Notes: generated by a model from the sequence alone, not told the origin. Positions 1-6,016 are shown, counted from the first letter of the stretch. The stretch is DNA of 6,091 bases from Clostridiales bacterium (GCA_012735285.1 JAAYHT010000196.1:1-6091); one strand, 5' to 3'. A program made the numbers and translations.

Positions 1-1667
1 GCTGTTATTGGGATACCGAAACATCAGGTCAAAGCACATCAGCCTGCGGCACAGGCAAGTCGACAGCGAGTATGAAAGAGCAAGCAACTTTTATAGGCTG
101 GGATTTTGATGATGTATGGGGTATTAATGGTAGCGATAATAACGGATACCCATTCCTGAGATGGCAAAACTTCGAAGTTGTGCCCGCCGCTCCCACCGCG
201 CCGCAGAATTTCACCGCTACTCCCGGTGACGGTCAGGTGGCGTTAAGCTGGACTGCTCCTGCCAGCGACGGTGGCAGCGCCATCACAAAATATCAGGTAT
301 CGAAAGACAATGGTGCAAACTGGACGGATGTGGGATTGAATACCACCTATACCTTTACCGGCTTAACTAACGGCACGACGTACACTTTTAAGGTACGGGC
401 GGTCAATGGCGCAGGCAATGGAGCGAAGGCAAGCACGACAGCCACACCGGTTGCCGTACCTATAAGCGGCAGCAGCGGAAGACGCACTGTTCAGACTCCC
501 GTATATCAAGCGAATATAAGGACAGTAGACGGTACAGAAAAGGTGCTCCTGGTCACAGTCGGCAGGGATATGGGAACTGTCTTTATAGAAGAGGATCCCT
601 GGAGTACGAGACCTCAAGGGAAAATGGTGATTACGATGCCATCCATACCCAGCGTAGACACCTATTCGGTTGGCATACCGGTGCCGGATCTGTCAACAAG
701 TGATGTTATGGGAAGGCTGACTGTCGATACAGAGGCAGGAAGCGTTACGGTTCCGTCCAATATGCTGGCAGGTGTACCTGACATCAGCGGAAGTAAGGCG
801 GAGATTGCCATCGGACAGGGAGATAAGGAGAGTCTGCCGGAGGAAGTAAAAACCGTCATCGGTGATAGGCCTCTGATAAGCATAAACTTGTCCGTTGATG
901 GAAAGAAAATAAATTGGAGCAATTCTAACGCACCAGTTACTGTGTCTATTCCGTATACTCCAACTGCGGAAGAGCTTGCTAACCTAGAGAGCATCGTAAT
1001 ATGGTACATCGACGGTTCCGGGAATGTGGTTTCGGTACCCAATGGACGTTATGATTCAGCAGCCGGGACCGTAACATTTACGACCACTCATTTAAGTGAT
1101 TTCGCTGTGACATATAATCCGGTGAAATTTAATGATGTACCAGAGAATGTATGGTGTCATAAAGCTGTATGCTTCATTGCAGCAAGAGAGATATCAAAAG
1201 GTACTGGTAACGATAATTTTAGTCCAGACGCAAAACTACTTCGAGGACAATTCATTGTTATGTTGATGAAATCATATGGTATTGACCCTGACTTAGACTC
1301 AAAAGATAATTTTGCAGATGCTGGCAATACGTATTACACTGATTATCTGGCGGCAGCAAAGCGATTAAAAATAGCGAGAGGTATTGGTAACAACCTATTT
1401 GCGCCGGAAAAGGAGATAACCCGTCAGGAAATGTTCACCCTCCTGTATAACGCTCTTAAAGCAATCGGCAGGTTGCCTGATGGCACAGAGGGTAAACCGC
1501 TATCAGCCTTTTCAGATATTGAGTACATTGCTCCTTGGGCAAGAGAAGCTATAACGTTCCTGGTTCAAACGGGAACTATCGCTGGTGATTCCGGAAAGAT
1601 AAATCCACTAAGTACATCCACAAGAGCGGAAATGGCTCAGTTGATATACAATCTTCTTAAGAACTAA
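1..1667 (+). CDS. SLH-domain cell-surface protein with fibronectin III domain (5' partial)
   Basis: The frame is open from the left edge (first full codon at 3), so the N-terminus and signal peptide are outside. The ATG at 72 has no ribosome binding site and lies inside a conserved block, so it is not the start. Visible 554 residues: a GLUG-repeat-type end (CYWDTETSGQST at 3-38, then GYPFLRW at about 144-164), a fibronectin type III domain (about 183-450), a beta-rich unrecognised domain (about 480-1120), and three SLH motifs (about 1122-1290, 1308-1470, 1503-1664). SLH domains normally hold exported proteins on pyruvylated secondary cell-wall polymers. The key tetrapeptide is TRAE in SLH3 and TRQE in SLH2 but LRGQ in SLH1, which also carries two cysteines, so SLH1 looks degenerate. 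Base composition falls from about 70% G+C at 181-240 to about 33% at 1261-1320, unlike a uniform gene. The family call is firm; ligand or enzymatic role is unknown. Confidence 0.93.
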   Translation, partial: CYWDTETSGQSTSACGTGKSTASMKEQATFIGWDFDDVWGINGSDNNGYPFLRWQNFEVVPAAPTAPQNFTATPGDGQVALSWTAPASDGGSAITKYQVSKDNGANWTDVGLNTTYTFTGLTNGTTYTFKVRAVNGAGNGAKASTTATPVAVPISGSSGRRTVQTPVYQANIRTVDGTEKVLLVTVGRDMGTVFIEEDPWSTRPQGKMVITMPSIPSVDTYSVGIPVPDLSTSDVMGRLTVDTEAGSVTVPSNMLAGVPDISGSKAEIAIGQGDKESLPEEVKTVIGDRPLISINLSVDGKKINWSNSNAPVTVSIPYTPTAEELANLESIVIWYIDGSGNVVSVPNGRYDSAAGTVTFTTTHLSDFAVTYNPVKFNDVPENVWCHKAVCFIAAREISKGTGNDNFSPDAKLLRGQFIVMLMKSYGIDPDLDSKDNFADAGNTYYTDYLAAAKRLKIARGIGNNLFAPEKEITRQEMFTLLYNALKAIGRLPDGTEGKPLSAFSDIEYIAPWAREAITFLVQTGTIAGDSGKINPLSTSTRAEMAQLIYNLLKN

Positions 1668-1740
1668 GATGGGTAAAAAGAACAGGAGTTAAGGAGTTAC
1701 TGTTTCTTTTATAAAATCGAATTATTAAATTCGGACTATG

Positions 1741-1790
1741 CCCTTGATATGTTTCTGCTGCTAGAACATATCAAGGGTTTATTATATTTT
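1741..1790 (+). terminator. Rho-independent terminator of the SLH gene
   Basis: The arms at 1741-1753 (CCCTTGATATGTT) and 1765-1777 pair perfectly over 13 bp with an 11-nt loop. TTTATTATATTTT follows. The hairpin starts 73 nt after the SLH stop. A second small hairpin at 1718-1733 (CGAATT-ATTA-AATTCG) reads into ATTTTAT on the minus strand and may help end the convergent minus-strand gene, making this a two-way termination region. Confidence 0.9.
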
Positions 1791-1807
1791 AAATTAGAAC
1801 GTTATTA

Positions 1808-1999
1808 TTAATTATTCTTTTTATAATCCCTATAGAGATTCTCAATTGATCTATCGTAGGTCCTTTCACCCGATGTGGAAAAGAAGCATCCGGGTACTTC
1901 TCCGCTTCTACGGTGATACAAGACACATTCGCAGCATTTCCCGTGACGAGGACAAGAGGTATATGTACAGGTGCATTCGATAGTGTTGTTACAACTCAT
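1808..1999 (-). CDS. Small cysteine-rich protein, DUF6485-like
   Basis: The protein has 63 residues, with eight cysteines packed into the first 38: C3, C9, C11, C16, C22, C23, C25 and C38. The core reads CTCTYTSCPRHGKCCECV, followed by YHRRSGEVPGCFF and a charged tail containing TYDRSIENLY. From memory this matches small proteins of clostridia and other anaerobes annotated as DUF6485, with no known function. The CxC, CPRHGKCCEC and PGCFF pattern suggests metal (Zn or Fe-S) binding, which is inference. There is no signal peptide or membrane segment, so it should be cytoplasmic. The start is ATG 1999 because GGAGGG sits exactly 6 nt upstream; a longer reading from 2029 would start ahead of that site and inside the expected 5' leader. 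The gene is transcribed alone, towards the SLH gene. Confidence 0.85.
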   Translation of the reverse strand: MSCNNTIECTCTYTSCPRHGKCCECVLYHRRSGEVPGCFFSTSGERTYDRSIENLYRDYKKNN

Positions 2000-2005
2000 T
2001 TGAAA

Positions 2006-2011
2006 CCCTCC
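2006..2011 (-). promoter_or_regulatory. Ribosome binding site fixing the start of the cysteine-rich gene
   Basis: The minus strand reads GGAGGG, then TTTCAA, then ATG (1999-1997). The ideal 6-nt spacing favours this Met over the in-frame Met codons 7 and 10 residues upstream, which have no comparable site. Confidence 0.8.
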
Positions 2012-2034
2012 AGAATACATAATTGACATGTTTT

Positions 2035-2063
2035 ATTATAGTGAAAATAGGATTTTGTTTCAA
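2035..2063 (-). promoter_or_regulatory. Sigma-A promoter of the cysteine-rich gene
   Basis: On the minus strand, -35 TTGAAA (2063-2058), a 17-nt spacer and a perfect -10 TATAAT (2040-2035). Transcription should begin near 2028, giving a leader of about 28 nt before the ATG at 1999. This also explains why the upstream Met at 2029 is an unlikely start. Confidence 0.8.
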
Positions 2064-2134
2064 CATGGGATTGATGTTATGTAACACTCATATGCTATAT
2101 ACACCATATATTTTGTAATTAATGAAATATAAGA

Positions 2135-2150
2135 ATACAATATCTTGTAT
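2135..2150. repeat. Inverted repeat in the divergent intergenic region
   Basis: ATACAA-TATC-TTGTAT is a perfect 6-bp inverted repeat with a 4-nt centre. It lies between the divergent promoters of the cysteine-rich gene and the diguanylate cyclase operon, 28 nt upstream of the latter's -35. It could be an operator, but inverted repeats of this size also arise by chance in A+T-rich DNA. A second palindrome, GTTAATTAAC, lies at 2236-2245 in the operon's leader. The rest of 2064-2276 shows no riboswitch or small ORF that I recognise. Confidence 0.3.
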
Positions 2151-2178
2151 CTTAAATTAATGATTTGGAAGAACCTAC

Positions 2179-2207
2179 TTAACATTCGAACAAGAATTTT
2201 GTATAAT
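2179..2207 (+). promoter_or_regulatory. Sigma-A promoter of the diguanylate cyclase / CARF-HEPN / mCpol operon
   Basis: -35 TTAACA (2179-2184), a 17-nt spacer, and -10 TATAAT (2202-2207). The start point should be near 2214, leaving a leader of about 60 nt before ATG 2277. It is the only strong promoter I see before the next two genes, so it probably serves all three. Confidence 0.75.
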
Positions 2208-2276
2208 TATACCAAATAATGTCGAATACTATCCGGTTAATTAACAATTCTGGCTCTTGCTAATGGAGGGTTACAA

Positions 2277-3464
2277 ATGAAGTATAGGAAAAATATTTCT
2301 TTGAAGCACAAAGTATTTGATGTAGTTTTTCTGGTAGGAATCTGCATGTCGTTCTCTTATAGCATAATGAATTATTTTCTAGGCTTAGGAATAATACCTT
2401 CAATAATAACCTTTGTATGTGGTGTTGCCACTGTAGGATTATATATTCTCTTTAAGAAAAGTAAGAAATATGAATTACTTTCTCTGATAGTTGTTATCTT
2501 ATTAAGCTTTGTATTTTTCCCTACCATGTGGCTTGTTGCCGGAGGAACCTATTCCAGTATTCCGTATTATATAATCGTTAATGCGGGGATAATAGCCCTA
2601 TTGCTCACCGGAATACAGAGAAAAATAATCCTTTTTCTTTTTGCTTTAGTTGTTGCAGCTATAATGATTATTGAGTATCATAAGCCAGTAATAATAATAG
2701 AGTATAGTTCCCAGATAGTAAGATATATTGACTTATCTTTTGGCCTATTTATTTGTTTATTTTCTATTGCAGTTTTAATTGCCGTTCTCACAGATAGCTA
2801 TATGGTGGAATTCCAAAAATCCGAACAATATTTGGCCAGCCTCGAAGAAAAGAATAAGGAGATAGAAGACAAGAACAAAATGCTGGAAGAAAGCAATGCT
2901 GAGTATATAAAAGCCAAAGAAAAAGCAGAAGAATTAAATAAGCTTTTGTATGAAGAAAAACAGAAGCTCCAAAAGCTTTCAATAACAGATTATACAACAG
3001 GGGCTTTTAACAAAATGTTTATTACCACTTGCTTAAATGAAGAGATCGAAGCCTCGCATAAAAAAGACAAAAAGCTTACTGTAGCCATGATTGATGTTGA
3101 TAATTTCAAAACTATAAACGATACATATGGGCACTTATATGGAGATTATGTTTTGAAGAGGATTGCAAACACTATAAAGTATAACCTGAGACATAACGAT
3201 ATAGTGGGGCGTTATGGAGGGGATGAATTTTTTATCATTCTTCCTGACACCAGTAGGGAAGAAGGATATGTTATAATGGATCGTATCCGTCAAAAGATTC
3301 AAGAAATAGAATGGGAAAGCGATTTGGTAGTAACTATCAGCGGCGGTGTTGTAGAATTAGAGGATCATGAGTTGACCGGCCTATTAAAGAAGGTAGACCA
3401 GCTATTATATAAAGCTAAACATAAAAGCAAAAATCTGATAGAAACAGAGGCTAGTAGTAGTTAA
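2277..3464 (+). CDS. Membrane-anchored diguanylate cyclase (GGDEF)
   Basis: The protein has 395 residues and the start is fixed by GGAGGG 6 nt before ATG. Order: about six hydrophobic segments (roughly 13-31, 37-59, 67-87, 96-111, 115-133, 150-172), a charged coiled coil (about 178-234), then a GGDEF domain (about 235-390). Seen in the sequence: metal-binding Asp273 in MIDVDNFKTIND, the signature YGGDEF (G314-F318), and an inhibitory RxxD site, RHND (305-308), placed the canonical five residues before GGDEF. Family knowledge: such enzymes join two GTP into cyclic di-GMP at the membrane, dimerise through the coiled coil, and are product-inhibited at the I-site. The N-terminal sensor (GGTYSSIPYY loop near 89-98) resembles membrane sensor regions of other clostridial GGDEF proteins, but its signal is unknown. 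It lies 47 nt upstream of the CARF-HEPN gene with no terminator between, so co-transcription is likely. Confidence 0.93.
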   Translation: MKYRKNISLKHKVFDVVFLVGICMSFSYSIMNYFLGLGIIPSIITFVCGVATVGLYILFKKSKKYELLSLIVVILLSFVFFPTMWLVAGGTYSSIPYYIIVNAGIIALLLTGIQRKIILFLFALVVAAIMIIEYHKPVIIIEYSSQIVRYIDLSFGLFICLFSIAVLIAVLTDSYMVEFQKSEQYLASLEEKNKEIEDKNKMLEESNAEYIKAKEKAEELNKLLYEEKQKLQKLSITDYTTGAFNKMFITTCLNEEIEASHKKDKKLTVAMIDVDNFKTINDTYGHLYGDYVLKRIANTIKYNLRHNDIVGRYGGDEFFIILPDTSREEGYVIMDRIRQKIQEIEWESDLVVTISGGVVELEDHELTGLLKKVDQLLYKAKHKSKNLIETEASSS

Positions 3465-3511
3465 GATACCTGTGCTTATAACATGGAAATATATTCGGAA
3501 GGAGATAGTCT

Positions 3512-4510
3512 GTGAGAATTTTTTATACAATAGGCAATACAAATTTGAATACAGTTAAATTAGATGCAAAGGCAGCTTGTGAAAAAAGCTTAGAAGAAGG
3601 TAAAGAAGGATTTGATAAGATTGTACTTTTTAATACAAAGCAAAGCCATGAAAAGGGGATGTTACAAAAGCAAATAGATATATACAGGGAACATATGAAG
3701 TCAGTCCGTATTGAAGAAATAATGGTTGATGAGGATGGCATGATCGATGGAAGAAAAATCTCAGCTGTTTTTGATGAAGCTGGAGAAAAGTACGTTGATC
3801 TAACTAACGGTCCTAAGACTACCACAGCACTGCTATATTTGGCTGCAAGCTTGATATCTATCGAGGATATTTATTTTCTTTCGCTAAAGGTTCATCCTCA
3901 GGAATTGCCCGAAGATCCTATTCTAGGTCAGCATTATGATTATATAAAAGTATCTCGATTCGGTGATTTATCTAGTTTGGCCAAAATAAGTTATTTTGAT
4001 CTGATTTATTACATAGATGAGGTAAATGAAATTTTTGGCGATAATAACGATTCTTTTTTATTGAGAACCAAAAAAGGCCTGCTGACAGCGATTTCCACCT
4101 TTTTTATTGGTGATAGTTATAGAAGTGCTGTTTCAGACGCCACTACATTTGTGGAAGTAACAATTAGTTATTTACTAGACTATTTAAACGAAAATGAAAC
4201 CGCTTCAGTATTTGCTGAGAAGAATAAAATAATATTGAATACTCAGAAGGACCCAATAGGCGCAATCACTTACTTTTATAGACAATACAGTGAGAAAGAT
4301 GGTTCAGACAAAAATATTATGTCCCTTATTACCCTTCCAGGATTATTGAGTGCCTTGAGGAATTATAGGAATATAGCGGCACATTCCGGAAACATTGCTC
4401 ATGATTTTAATGGAGAAGAAGCAAGGATTGTACTTAACATGGCTATAGAATCGTTAAGAAGGATGAGAAGCAACCAAGAGTTTTGGAATAAATTAAAAGA
4501 AAAAAGATAG
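3512..4510 (+). CDS. CARF-HEPN effector, predicted nucleotide-activated ribonuclease (Csx1/Csm6-like)
   Basis: The protein has 332 residues and starts at GTG, with AAGGAG 7 nt upstream. The N-terminal half (about 1-150) has the alternating strand/helix order of a CARF Rossmann-like domain: strand RIFYTIGNTN (2-11), strand FDKIVLF (34-40), and YVDLTNGPKTTTALLYLAAS (94-113). The last of these is in the place of the D-L-T-G-G-T-K ligand loop of Csx1/Csm6 CARF domains, here NGPK. The C-terminal half (about 155-330) is helical and ends with RNYRNIAAH (283-291). R286-x4-H291 fits the Rx4-6H catalytic motif of HEPN RNases, with the usual polar Asn after Arg. By family, CARF binds a cyclic oligo- or dinucleotide and HEPN cleaves RNA. 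No membrane segment is seen, so it should be cytoplasmic. It lies 12 nt before mCpol in the same frame. The domain calls rest on motifs only; the ligand, and whether it activates or represses, are unknown. Confidence 0.8.
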   Translation: MRIFYTIGNTNLNTVKLDAKAACEKSLEEGKEGFDKIVLFNTKQSHEKGMLQKQIDIYREHMKSVRIEEIMVDEDGMIDGRKISAVFDEAGEKYVDLTNGPKTTTALLYLAASLISIEDIYFLSLKVHPQELPEDPILGQHYDYIKVSRFGDLSSLAKISYFDLIYYIDEVNEIFGDNNDSFLLRTKKGLLTAISTFFIGDSYRSAVSDATTFVEVTISYLLDYLNENETASVFAEKNKIILNTQKDPIGAITYFYRQYSEKDGSDKNIMSLITLPGLLSALRNYRNIAAHSGNIAHDFNGEEARIVLNMAIESLRRMRSNQEFWNKLKEKR

Positions 4511-4513
4511 GAG
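4509..4513 (+). promoter_or_regulatory. Ribosome binding site for mCpol, overlapping the upstream stop codon
   Basis: AGGAG begins within the TAG stop (4508-4510) of the CARF-HEPN gene, arguing for translational coupling. Codon ATT 4523 lies 9 nt downstream. CTG 4514 directly abuts the site and ATC 4517 is only 3 nt away, so ATT is the best-spaced start. No ATG or GTG is available in the frame before the first catalytic motif. Confidence 0.6.
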
Positions 4514-4522
4514 CTGATCAAC

Positions 4523-4930
4523 ATTTATATTTCAATAGATGGTGACAATATCGGCAAAAAGTTAGAGAAATACATTTTAAATGAAGATTTGGCAGGTGTG
4601 AAGGAATTTAGTCACCAGATTACTCAGTCCATTCGCAACTTTGAAAAAGCGATTAAAGAAACAGGCGGAGATATTTACTTTTCGGGCGGCGACAATATAC
4701 TGGCTTTTGTAAAAGATGAATATTTAAATAATATTATTCAACTGGTTAAAGAGGTGAACACTCATAGCAACTATTCTTTTTCAGTAGGGCTTGGTTCTAC
4801 ACTTAGAGATGTATATTTAGCATTAAAATATTCTAAATCTATTTTCCCCGGGACTGTTGTAAAAGCTGTGGCAGATAAGGGAAAAGTAACATTTGAACTT
4901 GTAGATCCTAGTGAGGTACGAAGCCTTTGA
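4523..4930 (+). CDS. mCpol-like minimal Palm-domain nucleotide cyclase/polymerase
   Basis: With ATT 4523 as start the protein has 135 residues, a single Palm domain. Seen: strand YISIDGDNIG (2-11) with D6 and D8; a helix (about 23-46); the hairpin DIYFSGGDNILAF (50-62), the GGDD/GGDEF equivalent with Asn58 in the last position; and YSFSVGLGSTLRDVYLALKY (84-103). This set matches the mCpol and GTP cyclohydrolase III branch of the Cas10/GGDEF Palm superfamily. By family, it should use two metal ions to build a cyclic nucleotide from NTPs. A start at TTG 4589 would remove the first metal-binding Asp and strand, so I reject it. The frame contains no ATG at all. It is the third gene of the operon, directly after a CARF-HEPN effector that could read its product. 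Alternative: a GTP cyclohydrolase III-like enzyme, which the neighbour makes less likely. Confidence 0.78.
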   Translation: MYISIDGDNIGKKLEKYILNEDLAGVKEFSHQITQSIRNFEKAIKETGGDIYFSGGDNILAFVKDEYLNNIIQLVKEVNTHSNYSFSVGLGSTLRDVYLALKYSKSIFPGTVVKAVADKGKVTFELVDPSEVRSL

Positions 4931-4949
4931 ACAATGATTGCTAGGATAA

Positions 4950-5093
4950 TATATATTCTGCCCTATTGACTATAATTATTTTGCAGAAATCGATAAAACT
5001 GTGCAAAGATTGTCGGATAAATATGTGCATTCCTCTGATAATATCGATGGTGAAAGAAGGTTGTTTGATGGATTTGTTAAGAAGTATGAATAA
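4950..5093 (+). pseudogene. Possible C-terminal remnant of a lost gene
   Basis: Between mCpol and the AraC gene, frame 3 stays open for 47 codons and ends at TAA 5091-5093, overlapping the start of the AraC gene by 26 nt. It reads naturally as soluble protein, for example DYNYFAEIDKTVQRLSDKY and then NIDGERRLFDGFVKKYE, with balanced Asp/Glu/Lys. The AraC frame over the same bases is instead Ile/Leu/Cys-rich and unlike a protein. There is no ATG, no ribosome binding site, and a TAA at 4947-4949 closes it upstream. I recognise no family. It may be the tail of a deleted or decayed gene, or chance. Confidence 0.3.
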
Positions 5094-5943
5094 AGCATTA
5101 GCATATATCGAAGAACATCTAACAGAGGATATAGATTATAGGGAAGTGTCAAGAATTGCCAACTGTTCAGAGTATCATTTAAGAAGGATGTTTTCTTTTT
5201 TATCAGGTATAGGTTTATCAGAATACATTCGCAGAAGAAGGCTGACGCTAGCTGCGCAAGATTTGAAAGACACAAATTTGAGAATAATCGATGTTGCTGT
5301 TAAATATGGATATGATTCAGCTGATTCTTTCTCTCGTGCTTTTCATTCTATGCACGGCATTCTCCCCTCTGAAGCCAGGAGTGAGAATTCGCAAATAAAA
5401 GCTTATCCTCGAATGACCTTCCAGTTAACTATTAAAGGAGGATGCGAAATGAATTATCGAATTGTAGGGAAGAGTTCTTTCAAAATAGTAGGATTTAAGA
5501 AAAGAGTTCCAATTATTTTTGAAGGAGTAAATCCAGAGATTGCAAAAATGTATGCACTTTTAACTCCTGAAGTAATAGGTAAATTAAAGGCGCTTTCGAA
5601 CGTAGAACCTACAGGGATTATTAGCGCGTCTACTAACTTCTCAGAAGGAAGAATGGAAGAAATGGGTGAACTGGATCATTATATTGGAGTGGCAACTACA
5701 AGCGTTGAGACGGGAGAATTTGATGTACTGGAGGTTGGAGCCAGTAATTGGGCAGTATTTGAATCTATTGGACCATTTCCCCAAACACTTCAAAATATAT
5801 GGGGAAGGATATATTCGGAGTGGGTTCCATCTTCAGGCTATCAGATAGCTGAAGGCCCAGAAATTTTGTGGAACGAGAGTCCGGACACTGATAATCCAGA
5901 GTATCGAAGTGAAATTTGGATTCCAGTTAAGAAAAATGAATAG
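5068..5943 (+). CDS. AraC-family regulator with GyrI-like effector-binding domain
   Basis: The protein has 291 residues. Start ATG 5068 has AGAAGG 7 nt upstream and begins right at the AraC domain (MDLLRSMNKALAYIEEHL); longer readings to 4966 or 5047 add a non-conserved stretch without a binding site. Residues 7-104 form the AraC double helix-turn-helix: DYREVSRIANCSEYHLRRMF (23-42) and IIDVAVKYGYDSADSFSRAF (73-92), then HGILPSEAR. Residues about 128-288 form a GyrI-like (SOUL/GyrI fold) domain ending SEIWIPVKK, which in BmrR/Rob-type proteins binds small hydrophobic or cationic ligands. It likely controls drug or stress response genes, possibly its own. Only weak promoter matches lie upstream (TTGAAC 4927-4932 with TATATT 4952-4957, 19-nt spacer), so readthrough from the mCpol operon remains possible; no terminator separates them. 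Its link to the CARF/mCpol module is unproven. Confidence 0.92.
   Translation: MDLLRSMNKALAYIEEHLTEDIDYREVSRIANCSEYHLRRMFSFLSGIGLSEYIRRRRLTLAAQDLKDTNLRIIDVAVKYGYDSADSFSRAFHSMHGILPSEARSENSQIKAYPRMTFQLTIKGGCEMNYRIVGKSSFKIVGFKKRVPIIFEGVNPEIAKMYALLTPEVIGKLKALSNVEPTGIISASTNFSEGRMEEMGELDHYIGVATTSVETGEFDVLEVGASNWAVFESIGPFPQTLQNIWGRIYSEWVPSSGYQIAEGPEILWNESPDTDNPEYRSEIWIPVKKNE
5434..5441 (+). promoter_or_regulatory. Strong internal ribosome binding site inside the AraC-GyrI gene
   Basis: AAAGGAGG lies 7 nt before the in-frame ATG at 5449 (Met128), exactly at the domain boundary. Initiation here would give the free 164-residue GyrI-like domain (5449-5943). The site is stronger than the one at the main start (AGAAGG). 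The bases also encode the IKGG residues that I recall as common at this linker in related proteins, so protein constraint is an alternative explanation. Confidence 0.45.
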
Positions 5944-5966
5944 AAATTGTATTTTAAATATTATAT

Positions 5967-5995
5967 TCCCACGACTTAAAAGCGTGGGATTTTTT
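5967..5995 (+). terminator. Rho-independent terminator of the AraC-GyrI gene
   Basis: TCCCACG (5967-5973) pairs with CGTGGGA (5983-5989) around a 9-nt loop, followed by TTTTTT and further T-rich sequence. It starts 23 nt after the stop codon. Similar CCCACG...CGTGGG hairpins also mark ends of some IS200/IS605 elements, but no transposase or TnpB is in view. Confidence 0.85.
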
Positions 5996-6016
5996 ATTTA
6001 TTATTTCGTAAAATAT

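Noticed and set aside
363..1042. Minus-strand open frames within the SLH gene (363-617 and 662-1042)
   Set aside because: They are reverse-strand shadows of a clearly recognised gene, without recognisable domains.
72..1667. SLH protein starting at ATG 72
   Set aside because: The frame is open to the left edge and residues before it belong to the same GLUG-type block. No ribosome binding site precedes the ATG.
2000..2029. Ten-residue N-terminal extension of the cysteine-rich protein
   Set aside because: It would start almost at the predicted transcription start and ahead of the GGAGGG site that fits ATG 1999.
4589..4930. mCpol starting at TTG 4589 (113 residues)
   Set aside because: It removes the IDGDNIG strand needed for metal binding and has no ribosome binding site close upstream. 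The frame is open and conserved-looking back to 4523.
4966..4976. TTGACT/TATAAT at 4966-4976 as a promoter for the AraC gene
   Set aside because: The two boxes overlap and cannot be paired with each other. No good -10 lies 17 nt after TTGACT and no -35 lies 17 nt before TATAAT.
4966..5067. N-terminal extension of the AraC regulator from TTG 4966 or ATG 5047
   Set aside because: The added residues are Ile/Leu/Cys-rich, outside the AraC domain, and have no ribosome binding site. ATG 5068 has one at good spacing.
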